Shown one piece after another: positions 35,001 to 48,500 of a stretch of 64,000 bases of DNA (the stretch's first letter is position 1; each line of letters opens with the position of its first letter). The stretch comes from Saccoglossus kowalevskii (lineage: Eukaryota; Hemichordata; Enteropneusta; Harrimaniidae), in contig NW_003145288.1 of NCBI RefSeq assembly GCF_000003605.2, forward strand, positions 80,896 to 144,895, in the 5' to 3' direction. The notes beneath the pieces were generated by a model. The model did not search any database. It saw only the letters and a list, made by a program, of their open reading frames with translations, and was not told where the DNA came from. The position numbers were made by a program, and so were the translations under genes.

Positions 35001-35689
35001 CCACTGACCTTACACGTAATCAAACGTGATGTTATTGTCAGTGTCATGTATTTGGCAACAACATGTTGACACCTTCAGATCGCAATACGAACATATTCAA
35101 TTGTCTGGTATTAACGCGATCCGCTATCGAGAAGTTTCAAAATGCGTGTGCTGAACTGTATACAAGAGATATTTATTTAGGTCATGCTACTGAAATCAAC
35201 AATTTTTTTCTCAAACTCTGATGTATCTGTCTATTGTTCATTTCATTGTTGACGCTGATCTTCAATAGTGAATATTTCATATATTTACAACATGTATTCC
35301 TGAGATACGGCGATGACGTCAGTTGTAATGCAATCCCTCCTTCTTATTATTGTGTCTATATCCCGAGGACTCGACTTCACGTGTACAGTTGCTCTTATAA
35401 GTACTGTTTCGTTCGGCATATGGGATAGATAGGTCGTGGTATGAGAGCAGACTTAAAAATGACATTCATTTTCGAAATTACTTTTACTTCCATAAATTAA
35501 AAACAACATATGAGTGATTCTTTAAATTACTTGAGCTCCGGGTGGCAATAATGACGAAAGGAGATACGAGTATGTCTAGTCAAGTCTAGGCACGCAATGG
35601 CTTCTCTGGCTTATTAGTTTTCGCCTCCAATTGTTATCGCAAACTACATCTTGAAACGTAATAATAGCAGGCATCGTCAACGCGTGAAC
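32067..35689. other. Noncoding stretch
   Basis: No supported gene. An ATG at 33208 opens a hydrophobic, signal-like MDFLKYIVFIVVLSF, and a possible donor (AAAC|GTAAGA) follows at 33318 in phase 0; no partner exon was found. The opposite strand at 33584 also opens a signal-like peptide. Both are treated as chance. Confidence 0.4.
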
Positions 35690-36468
35690 TTGGGAATTTG
35701 TTGTTAGCTTCCTAAATGTATGCGTATGATATCTCGTACACTATATATCAAAGAACCGAGAAACGCGTACGGATGCGAAGAAATGTGCAATTTACATATT
35801 ATAATGAAGCAAATAGACTCAACGGTTCAAACGTCGCGAAGAGAGATATAACGTATCTTTGTGGTAATTCCTCGTTTCTGAGGGAGGTCGGTTACGCGCC
35901 TACAATAGTATTATCCGCCTATTCCCGATAAGGACCCCCCGCGGGAGTTGAAGACCATTACTTCGAGATGTGTTTATGTCAAAACGGATTGGATCTCGGT
36001 GACCCCTGCGAATCAATACGTGTACGGGAGCATATTCTGTTCCATACTTCGTGCGGTTAGTCCCAGTTTGACATCGCGCGAACACTGGATGTTCCGTTCA
36101 CAGCGTTATAAGTACCTTGAATTATCCGTATACCCCTCTATGCCGTGCGTATCCATAGCATAAACACGTTGTATTGTTGTCTGTTCGAGCTAGCTCAGAT
36201 AATCCAATCTACGTGCTTGTTACCTGGCGGTCGCCTACTGAGATTGCAAATGAGCGCCGCGCGATTTTTTGGCGTTGATTGGTACATTATTTTTTAGAAC
36301 TCCCGATAGTGACAAGCGAAGCGCGAATGGAACTACAAATAATAAGTGCGAAAGGACATTAAATCACTATATCGCTTCTGTAAATGCATACAGGTCTACT
36401 GATGACGCGTAAAAGTTGAAATATTCACTGACAACGCAAGAATCATAATATACTAGACCAGAGAAACG
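35690..36468 (+). promoter_or_regulatory. CpG-rich stretch before gene B signal-peptide exon
   Basis: CpG dinucleotides (GTCGCG, ACGCGT, ATCGCGCG, GAGCGCCGCGCG and others) are clearly denser here than in the flanking AT-rich DNA, and the stretch ends at the first exon. Promoter or 5' untranslated DNA is a reasonable reading; no TATA box or initiator could be assigned. The short ORFs here look accidental. Confidence 0.25.
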
Positions 36469-36568
36469 ATGTTTGTTAACAACGTGTTTGAATTTGTGCC
36501 TTCCACGTCCATGTGGAAGACCCCATTAACCTTGTTGCTGTTTCACGTATGCTGGTGCGTACTCACAG
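36469..36568 (+). CDS. Gene B first exon, signal peptide
   Basis: ATG at 36469, with a second in-frame ATG at 36511. From the second Met the peptide MWKTPLTLLLFHVCWCVLTG has a basic start, a hydrophobic core and a small-residue end, as in a classical signal peptide; the first Met adds 14 residues. The exon ends in phase 1 at ACAG|GTAAGC, a perfect donor, and phase 1 is what both 55799 and gene A's 8777 require. No ORF-extending acceptor is needed upstream. No TATA box is obvious within 100 bases, but the preceding 700 bases are richer in CpG than their surroundings. Confidence 0.52.
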
Positions 36569-39500
36569 GTAAGCATTTGTTCAATTATCAAACCGAATCT
36601 ATGTGGGTTAATAGTGGTTCACGACATTTTTAAAATGTTGTTTCGTTGTTATTCTTGGAACGTATGTTTCAATCACGTAGATCGATCTACTCCACCAATA
36701 AATTGTTAGAATTCTAACACAGCTGCGGTTTCATAGTTGGCAATCCGTCCATTGAATTGCATTACAATGATGAACAACACACTTGAAAATAGACATGGAT
36801 ACAGACGTTGATTTGTATTTTTTCTGATGTATTAGAATTTGCAAGGGGGCTTTGTGTTGAAATACAAATGGCAGATGATACCATGAACATCTGAGAGTAC
36901 GACGAACGCTTCTCAAAAGCTGAAATTAATACTTCATTCATAGTACTCCAACACGCACGGCTATGAACATTTCAACATACACTATAAAAAACATAGTCTT
37001 GCTTGAATATTCAGAAAATACTTCCGTCATTATATTTCACGCTAACAAAATATCCTGATTATTGTAATAATTGGAAAGTAGTATGTTATAAATATGAGAA
37101 TAACGACTCATAATAATAATTCGTAATTCATAATCTTCAAGACGTTAAACATGTATTTATCTAAATTTATTTGCATATAGGAAACCTTCAGTTGATCTGA
37201 AATTATTGTATTTACTGTATGAGAATATTTTATTTTATATAAATTTTCCCGAAATATGTTTTTAATTGGTGTGATCCAATTCTGAACACAAACTGTTAAA
37301 AACGAAATTCTATTTCTTTGACTATGTGTTTCTTCAGGCTTAGTGCCATCTCCATTAAATTTGTAAATCTTTTTAGAACTATGACTATGGGCGTTCAACA
37401 TGTGTTGTTCTTTCATTTCTGTCGTATTCACCCTTAATTCATCAATTAAAAGTAATATTTCACATACTCTTAAACTTCTTTGCTTACTAAGCTCTGGAAG
37501 GTCGAGCCTCTTATTTTGATCGTACTTTTCATCAAAGAAAGAAGTTACAATGCCAAGATATGCTTAATCAAGAATCGTTTAATTATTTTGCTGCAATTGT
37601 GGGGGGCGTGGGGTAACAACTGAGAACGAGAAGAAGAACCGCTATTAAAAGACAGCCGTTTACCAAAATAGAAAAAAAAGTATGTACCGGATTCCATGAT
37701 GCGTGTGTTCGCTATGATAATATAACGCTTAATAATGAAGATGCTAATAGAATTGCGCATGTCAAAAATACGCACTGGCATCATTGGTACTCCGTTGACG
37801 ACTAAATGCACTACATTAGAATATGAAACATACAGTATATTGAAACGTACTATATTCAATGCTACGATATACCACTGGACATCACGTGACTTTCCTAACT
37901 TAGTATTTATCGCAAATCGTTGGCTTTGAACATATGTTAAGACCTAAATTCGAAAACTCTTAATTGCAATGAATTGAATTCGTTCTCGAAATAAACGTCA
38001 CGTAGTATTGGTCTCTGTTGTTGTGCCTTGTTGATTTAGAAACGTTTACTTCGCGATGCACTGCGATAAAACAGGCGGGTCATTCATTAAATGGGTTATT
38101 ACTGTCATTGCTGTAATAGATGGAACACCACAATCAGCAATATTGCCAGCTAATTGGCTAACCATTCAGTTGAGCATTGGAATGCACAATTCGATTTGGG
38201 GGTCACACCATTCTCCAGAGGAGACGAGCTATATTGTAGAAAAAGCATAAGTGTGCTGTATATTTTGGCATGTTATTTTTTTTACAAAATTGTTTTATTG
38301 CAGTACTAGTGATGTCGATAAGCAATGCATTTGAAATCAAACAAATGAATGTGTATGACAAAAATACCTAACGTATGGTAACTCTGTGTGAAAGTATATT
38401 ATTGATTATTGATTTAAAACAAGCCGATAGCTCATCTTGCAAGTTGAGAGTTATTGGAAAGCGTAGACTAAGTCAGGAAACTCGTTCGTTCGTGATACGA
38501 AAGTGGTTAGATGGTTTTTCATTTCAAGCAATATTCAAGTTCGTATAAAATTCATTCTGTACAGTTCATTATATGTTAAAAGCAATTCGGGAGGCTGAAA
38601 CAGCGACTGCTTATCATTTTACATGGTCTTTGGTAATAGTAGTTATGCCAGCCAGCCAGCCGGCCGTCCGCGTCCGCTAGCAATTCCGTGGAATGTTGGA
38701 AACATAGAGTTACAAGGCTTGAAGTGTCACCAAGAAAATAAACAAGCCATCGGTGTTTAAAATCTAACTTATATTTTGACAATACAACTATAACAATTTC
38801 ATCAGTGCATATACTGACTACTGAAATGGATTTCGAGCACGATTTGTTTGGGTGAAACAATACAATATATGCTATTCATAAGACTAATCATTGGCAATGT
38901 ATTCAGAAAACATTGATATATAATGCTTAATGTCTATATATCAAATGCAGTATTTTGTTGTGTTATATATAAGTATGAAAAACAAATCTTGGATAGTACC
39001 GCAACGTCAAAATATTAGCGATGATATATATTACTATAAATAGAGTCCAAAAATCAACAAAAAGCATTTTTTTAAGCTTAACAAATCGATATTCTTGGAA
39101 GGGGAAATCGAGTAAATACGTTCTTAAATGTATAGTTTAACGTTATAAAACACATGACAAAACGGGATCTTCAGGGCTATCTATTTATATGTTTCTGATC
39201 GGATCGTATTCTGGAAATACTCGCGGTAGACTGATGTCATGTTGCTAGGATTCGTACGACTCGGATGCCACTCCACGTGTGACACCCGTCATATTTAAGT
39301 CTGCGTCTTAATAGTAGTTAGTAAGCTATGGCGGACAAGTGATGTTGAGACTTTCAGAAATAAACATAAATAACACATGTCAAATAGAAGTCAGTGCAAT
39401 AAAACGGCATCTAATTACCGAGCATTTCAAGACTGTGACGCTAAGTTGATCTAAAGCATTGTTTTATCCCAATTATTGCCTAACAAGAGAACATCGTCAC

Positions 39501-42500
39501 TAACTCCGCAAATGATGAACTTCACATGACCATGAATTTTGGGAAAAGTGAACAATTTGCGAGTAGCATGCACCGAAGACAGGAACACTACTCAGAACCG
39601 ACGGTTTTCCCGTCCGATAGGATGTTATTCACCCAAACCGAATGTCGTGATATTATTTACAAATACACCAATGGCATATGGCATGTTAATTTTATTGGAT
39701 GCACTCCAGGTTAATACGTGAAGTGTGGTCAGGAATGTATGTTTCAATGAAAACTAAAACAAACATAGCAATCGCATTTAATAAAATCCGGATACTCGGG
39801 TTACCATGAAACACTCTACTGCAATTTATCTCTCAACTAGTTATCAATTTACAAAGAGCAGAAGTTGACTCGAATTGCATTTGTATGTACAGAGAGTGAT
39901 ATGTATATTGGAGGAAACAATTCTTAGGATTGTCCCCATGAGAAAATTGTGGAATTTCAAATAAAACGTTCAAATAAAAAACATGACTATTCGAAAATAC
40001 GTGAGAAACAAATGAGCGTTTTCATCGAGACGGACTTGTGATGAATAAATAATATTCTGTTTCTCAATGTATTTTTTTCTTGACCCCACGCCGATATCAC
40101 ACACTTCTTTTACCCGCACTTCTTTTAACACGTTACTTCTGTTTTGAATTCATTCATTGTCGTATTACGGTATTGCAAACTTGGATGTATTACCTCGTAT
40201 CCAACCCCAACCCGTATTGATTCCCACCCGGGATTCTGACTGTAATCAGTCTATTTACTACAGGGATTAAATCGTTACAAATTACGGACGTGAATAGGAT
40301 AATTAAATTTTACCATTAAAAGCTACCACCGAGTAGAACAAATCTGCTCTATTGAATAATAAAAGTGGTCATTGAACACCTCAGAACGGGGCGTATATCG
40401 ACCTCGTGGTTTGTTTTTCATGGTCGAATACCGAAATTATTTATTTATTATACTCACTGTAATTATTAAGATGTTGACTTTTAAAATGTTGTTTTGAGAA
40501 AATATACATGGCTGTGTTTCAGTAATAAAAACTGAAACAATATTATGCCATATCTCAAATTTTAGACCGATGACGTGCAAATGCATTTACATACATACAT
40601 AATATGCAATGAAAAATGGTGGGACTTTGACAAAGAACACTACTTGCTTGACAGACCAGTCATGTTATCCGCTCTTCCACCCCCACGTTTTCAAAACAAG
40701 AGTAAGCTTTTCTAAAAGCATAGCTGAGAATGTGCTTAAGGTTTGTAAAACCCAACGAAAATGGGCATGTAGCAACCATAACTAGATTCCATGTGTAATC
40801 CACAACTTAAGCTTCTTCCATGTGAATGAACTCAATAGTGCACGCCAATGAAAGTCCGCATGTCATTTTCTTTATTAAATACTGAATATACGTACTTTAA
40901 AATTTAAACTTTAGTGGAAAAGATAATAGAGAACGGAACAAATCCGGCATGTACACGGAACATAGTTCTCAAGCAGAAAGCATGACGACAATGTCAAACC
41001 CGGTCATTTCATAAATGTTCAGGTATGGGTTTGAAAATGTATGCGTGTGCTCAGTCTTGCTGTGCGTTTCGCACTCAGACCCAGACCCAGACGCAGATCT
41101 AAATAGTTTGTCAACGGCGTCGAGACCGTGCCAGAGAATACAACAGTTGTGGTCGACGTCTTATAAGATACTAACCATATCTTATAAGATGACTACAACT
41201 ATAGTGATAACAATCATAGATACACTCTAACTCGTGCCAATGCATATGCTAACATATATCATAGGCCAGTCTATTGCAGATTAGCACGGCACTGGCCATG
41301 CAAAAATTAGTCCTGTGAGTTGGCCTCCTTCTGTTGATCATTCGGCCCCTCAGTCCTGAGAAGCCCTATAGACCAGCAATTCGACACTATGTGAAGGGCT
41401 GTATTGGACGACTTAGGAGGCATTCTGCTTTGCAATTAAAAAAAATAAGCATGTCGATACGTCTAACTATCCCAAATACCTCATCTGGAAGCGAAATTAC
41501 AGACAATTTCCCACTAGGGTCGATCAAATCGACATTTTCCAACGTCAAATATACCCCGCCATCTTGTTCTTGACGTCGTTTCGTTGCGTAAAACTAGCTT
41601 TTGTCAACGTTTCAGTGCTGTAGGTTTTATTTTTTGCCACAAGAAGCGTATTTATGATCACTAGATTGGTCTATATACCTTTAGACTGAATACAATCATG
41701 AAAACTGCATGAAAAGCTCTCCCCGCCATAAAATTGTAGACGGGTCTCGAATTCCCGGCTTATACGACTTGTCTGGACAGTGGTGGCCGAATACTCATCG
41801 GAAGGGGCCTACCTACACAAAAAATCTTAAAATGTGTACGAATATGTGAAATATCAACTACAGTAATCCACTTTACCGTCATAGATGGGAAGAGGGGTTC
41901 TGATTCTCGTAAAAACATGAGAAATGTTTTAATAACAAAATAGACGTCAACCTGTAGTCCACGCGTGGTACCTTATATTATCTTGGGGGAAGCCATGATA
42001 AAATACCCCCAATAGCTATGCTCCGTATCCGAGAAACGGCGCATGCGTACACGGTTGTGTACATGCTAGAGAACTCGACTAATGATAACAACAAGGTGAA
42101 TGCAATTAACACTACGATTGGATAACAAGAAGTGGCGGTATTTCGAAAGCTGGCAATTTGTTGAAATTTTCAATTTTGGGAAGGTTCAATGATATTACGG
42201 TCAATTGAATGTCATTATTTTCTGCTGTCTTTTGGTGTGTTCAGTGATAATTTATTTCTAATGGAGCTAGCCAAGGCGCGGCACTTATATATAGATAGAT
42301 AGATTACATGAAATAACGTGTTAGCTGGATAGTTTTGAAGATGACACCATGATCAGTTACCATGATCAGTTTGTTGCAAGACTGTTTTTGCTATCAACAT
42401 AATTATTATGAACAACTGAGCCGCGGATAGACTTTAATTTCAAATATTGGACGGTGGTCAAATAGCTTTAGAAATTGACAAAGAAAGAAAGTTATGGGAT

Positions 42501-45500
42501 ACTAACATCGCTGCGAACCTTTTTTTTTTACTTGACAAATGCGTTACGTATATACATCGTATACTTTTTCGTGAACTTTAACACGTATTATTTCTACAAT
42601 TTGTCTCAAAAAACTCAGAAAAAATGTAATTCATCGTCAACATTCTATCGGTACAGTATTTTAGTGTGGTATTTCACCATATGTCACTCGGAAGGTTGGA
42701 ACGGTAAACTAGACTGAGCCTATGCACGTCAATTTATCTTCCAGACAAAGCCACTGAAGCGCGAAATTATCATTTCCAAATTACCCGAACCGTGCCACCA
42801 ATCAGTTATAACCCAAAGTGGCGCTTACTTTGTTAGCGCGCTGAAGTGAAATCGACAAAACTGTAAAATGAAACGCAGTGAAACTCATTATGTTCGATCT
42901 AATCGCCTGCTCTAATTTCTAATATCACATTGTGGACTTCATTTAAAGAGCATGATACAAAATGCTGTAAACATCCATTCGATTTGATAATCCTATTTGT
43001 TGTCAGATTAGTTGCTCATTCACATATTAATATCGTTATCTAGTCTGATTGATGTATTACCGCTGTGTTAGATGACCTTGCCTCAAAAATACTGTACAGA
43101 ACTCGTATATCCCTCTCACACAATGGTGATGTTACTTTTTTCCAATGAAGATATTGATTAAAAACGTGACACAACGTGAAAAAAAAATCCTTCGTGTGCG
43201 CTCTGTGGAATCGTTAAAGATAATTTGTAATTTCATCATGCTTTGCGTATTTTGAGAGCATCGCCCAACAACTGCTCTTAAAGGTATATCACCCACAAAA
43301 TTGTGTTTGAAGTCTTTAAAAAGTCAAATATTATGTGTACTGTTACGATAGTTACGATATTCTTAAGATATCTGCATCAGTATTTTCTTGCCAATAGTCG
43401 TACATCACCGGAGATTCAGTTATGTTTGAGCTTTTAGAGTCTCGGGATGTCTTCAAGCCACACGAGGGTTTATCTATCCAACTATCGAAAATTGACTATA
43501 CAATTAAACAATACTCCACCGATGTGAGACACTTTCCATTGAAACTGATCTGAAATGTACACCAGGCTTTTGAGTTTCTCACCGCATAACCATTAGTCTC
43601 CCCTCGAATTTATAAGTAGACTATCTCACTTGAATGTCACCAACGTGTCCGAGCAGAGTACGAGTTTTACTACTTTATATGTTAGTTGTGTGCAGCCCTT
43701 CGAAGCAGAAATAGATCCGCGATTGCATGACTGGATGTGCTGTAGTGAAGACAAATAACCACTTAATCTATAAACGGCGCAATATACTAGATTCCAAACG
43801 CTGTGGACTTCAGATTTGATTTGTGGTCAAATTACTCAAAGGGGGGTTTAAACTAAATGTTCCCGACAATTTAATTTTTGCTCTGCTTGGATTCAAGGCA
43901 ATGTTTTTTTAAATATATGTGTATAAACTATTCCAGAAGAATAATTCATCTTGAATTCATATGTGTAATATATTGTGGTGTTTCTTTGAGATGTCATATA
44001 GGTATCCATTTAGTTAGTTAGTCAGTTATTATAGTATACGTATTTTCGTCATAATGTCTACAATCGCCACACACATGTCCAATACAAAACGTTCGCTGTC
44101 ACTGATTCCTGTGGCTTGTTAGTTTCAAAATTTTCGTTAATCGTGATGATCTCAAATGATTGTTCAATGTTGTGACGTCATTTTGGAGGTGTATAGTGAG
44201 TACGCACGCATGGTTTCACTGTGTGGGACAGACTAGACGCGGTGAACTACAAAAGTGATGTCCGGAAATGAGAACAACATTAGCTTATAAGATAATTTTT
44301 TTTATAATCATGCCAATAATCTTAACCACAATGTTTAAATGTTCAACTACCAGCAGCTTACGTGTTTTCTTTTCATGAAAATTCGCCATAGTGACAAATA
44401 CACGTCTCTAACTTGGGTTTTATAATTTTAATCATCAAACAAGCAGAACATGTATTGTTCACAGCTGAATAATGTTTATTATAGTCTCTACAGTTGCTTC
44501 ATGTGTCTGTGTCCTACCAAATTAGGAAATGCGAATTCCAAATATGAAACCACTATTCAGTTTTTTTAAAGATGACGGACATGTTTGAAAACGAAATTCA
44601 TTGCGGGACATTTCAACAACTTGCTTAATTCTGTGTTTTAACACAAAGTGGTTAGATCGGGAAGATGCATTCTAATAATATGTTAATATTATTTATCTGA
44701 TACGGCACTTGATGTCTTTCGTCTTTTTTGCTAAACATTATTTGCAAGAAGTCAAGTAAAACATAAAAGCTAAAAACCAACAACATTTGTTTACACTTGG
44801 AGGGTAATGATAATTATAACCATAATGTTTAGCACAATCCCCATCGCTGCCATTGAACCCCACAATAAATGTTGTGATTCATTAAAATGTATCTTTTTTG
44901 TTTTTGACATCAAATTGATAAATTTATCTGTGTCTGTAAATCTCATCAATAATACCTCACTGTAATTTGAATACATGGTCATATCGTCGGAGAATATTTT
45001 CACGGCACGTGCCCTTATACTACATGCCAAGTTGAAAGTCTAAATTCGCACATCTTTGTTTAATTGCCGGTAGAACCGCGCCTTCTCCCTACATCCTGGT
45101 TAAACTAGTCTTTTTCGGCAATTCCGTGTTACAACAATTTTCTGTTAAGGCTTTAGCTGAAATTCAGTTTCCCTGTCAGCAATATTGAATTATGAAAGGT
45201 ACCAACGTTACACATATACTTAAAGCGGGGGAGTCGTGACCCGCGCATGCGTCAGATAGCCGCCGCTATGAAAGGGAAGGAAATTTCACTAATGTCCACT
45301 CAAAACCCTGAGGGACTGTGCCCTGGCCTTGAAATTATCATAAAACCCCACACATTTTGTAGAACATCGATGTTTTATTTACTCGATCAAAATTCGTTGG
45401 AGATCGAACAATAACACGTGCCTGGGACAAGTGATGACGTGCTACAGTGTGACTATTACTCACTGAACCTATCTCAGGAGATAGAACTTGCGATAAGTGA

Positions 45501-48500
45501 TCTGATTTTAAATTATTTTCGATTTCGTAAGATAAGAGATAAAACGCAATTATACATAACATTGAAGTGAAAACAGATAGTCAATCTGTTTTCTGTTGTA
45601 GTCAGAACATAAACTCACATATACTATCACCAAGGACCTTTTTTTTAACAATTGTTAATGGAACTTCTCTGTACACTATATGTTTCCCTAATGTGAAAAT
45701 TACGTTATCACATTTAGTTTTTGTTACTTGTGCAAATGTTCAATATTATTTCATACTATGTTTTTCTTCGCGTTAAATCTCCACATCACAAAATATAGTT
45801 TGACAATTTCCAAACTTATACAATATTTACAAATAGTAAAAAATCATGTGAATACAGTTTTCCGGGACTTCTACGAGCTAGACCAAGATTCCCAATGTGG
45901 TTCTCATTAAGTGTAAGGTTACTGCGTTTGGATAGTGCAATTCATTATAGTATTACACCGATCTCCATTCTTCGTTCTTCCCAATATATATATATACCTG
46001 GCCTATACTTTGATACCCCTCTCTCGATCCCGGAATTGCTAACTCTTGGGAAACATTGAATTTTTCTTTGAAATAGCTCTGGTACTAGTCATTTAGTTCT
46101 CATCGGTAACAAAAACTAGCTTTAACATGCCCGTGTGGCTAGTACCAAAGCTCCGTTCATATAAAAAAAAACATACTTTTCTGCCAGGCAGTAAGTCATG
46201 TAGCTCATTGAAGACAGTATTCTTACATATTCAAATTGTGAGACAAAATACTTTTAATTGGCATTGGCATTGACGGATATTGGGGGGGATTTATAACAGT
46301 TTCAATATTCATATCTTCAATTTGATTTACGCATGCACTGATTTATTTGAAGTCAATATTAACAATAAGTAGTAGACGAGCAACATCTGAAAAGATGCTA
46401 CAAAACTAAAGCTCTCGTTGATGAAACATATGCAATGTTTTGAGTTTAACATTCCCTCTGAACAATGAGTCATAGGTGCATCATGTAGGATAGGGATCCA
46501 CCAAGTCGCCATTGCCAATCTACGAATACTAATTCCAAAATACAAATGCATACTTTTATTGTATAACAAAATATCATGTTGAAAAGATGTTTATTTCCTA
46601 CATTTTTCTGAGATCGCCTTAATCAGGATGCCATGATGTGTTGCCATTAACAACGCTCCTTTCAAATGAGTGCTAACTTCATAGAACATTATGGGGTTTT
46701 ACAATAAGCAAACAACTTGTAATATTATCTAAATCTGCCATCAAGTACAAAGTATTACAGATTTTATACTTATCCCGTTTTTTAGTTGCTATAATCTTGT
46801 TACTACTATATCATTCTGCTATGCGTGGTTAATGCGTCTAGTATTATAATAACGTTGGTATATCTAGTACATTGTATAATGCAAAGTAACATGCTCCGAG
46901 TGCCATACAGTGTGACTTAGGTCACGTGTCACTCAACCTTTATCACATACATCGACTTTATTAATTTGTATTCGACATCTGTATATGAAATTGATTAATC
47001 TGTGACCCAGCCACATGTATTGCTATTCATACAGTCCCGTCCATCAGTAAACGTTCAGCAAGTTAATCGAGAATTCATGTATAGCGATGATAAAACACGT
47101 TCAGTAACGGCGTTGTAATGAAATCATAGAATTCCTAAAGCATCGTAATCTTCTAAATCACAGCATCATCATGGGTATTGTATATTTCTGATAGTTGTAT
47201 ATTGCATTTTATTCATTAGCCGGTGTTTATTCTATATACTAGTATGCATGTAGGTACGTTATTGAGATAGTGTATGGTCATGTTTTATTTATATATTTCC
47301 ATTAACCCGAGGGGATGGAAAAGTCTCTGGGCACACAAACCTTTTAATACTCTAAATGCACTAGACATAAAGACTTTCATGATTTAATATAATTAATAAT
47401 AATTTGAATAATACCAATTTAGGCATCATCATAATCAAATATATTTATAAATACACCACTTATGGTTCCTAACAATAATGAGATAATTGTGACATCAGAA
47501 AAAAGCTGAGTGTAGTTGAAATGAACGTAGATACACCTGTTATACTGTAAATATTTAAAGTAGATCTAAAATACTGCAGGCTAAATTATTTCAAGCATAG
47601 AAAATATATCAACAAACTATGTATTTGTAACTAAATGTATATGTTGCACTACTTGTTTGAATTGAAATATTTTAATCTAACAAAGAAAATAAAAAATGAC
47701 ATATGATTGAATATAATAGTTTTATATATTCGTTCATATTGATCATCTACATTGTGTACACTTTTAAAGTATGCCCTCGCTACCGTATTCCTTTAAAAAT
47801 CTTCTCAAATAATTCAAAATTTTCGTTGATTTTTTGACTCATTCATTGTTTATATTATCTCGTAAGTGTACAATGATTTCTCCTGGAAATTTAGGTTCTA
47901 AAACTGCCCTATATCATCAATTTTTCAAATAAAGGTTCTATGTTTTTCACTCTGCTGCTTTTCTATCCCATAAACTCTCAAGTTTTTATGTTTGATATTG
48001 CTTGTTGTACTGTTAATTTGTTACAACGATTTCTTCTACCCCCTTTTTTTAAATCGCATCTTGGTAACCACGCCATCAATCCACCCGTTAAGTCTCCTAA
48101 TATCAATTGTATGCTGTCTACTACTATGTATAAGTCGATTAGCTAGTGTCGTATCGAACTAGAAGTTTAAGTTGATACTTGGGTGCTCTCGTACTCACTG
48201 TCTTTCTCGTTACCACTATTACCTACGCCACTGTGCCAACGTCGTACTAGCATCACCGAGTTTTGTTTTAGAATAATCTCGATGCTCTAAATACACTGGT
48301 ACACTTGCAAAGCTGTAAAACAGTGTAGTCAGTCAAACAGTGATATTGCATGTACAATGAGCTGTAGTATACGTAGCAAATTCGTGTCGTCGAGAAATAT
48401 ACGGAGCCATCTCGCGACATATTTAATATTTTAATTAATTAATTGAGGGCACATTATATTGGAGAAATATTGTATATATTTGTATTGTTTAATAATTGTA

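Noticed and set aside
35716-36163. Two ORFs of 71 codons before gene B
   Set aside because: They lie in the CpG-rich stretch, show no domain and are separated by stops; more likely promoter or untranslated DNA.
38056-38250. ORF with IKWVITVIAVIDGTP, recalling the gene A/B helix
   Set aside because: The nearby acceptor gives the wrong phase, the part after GTP does not match, and no tail exon follows. Probably chance.
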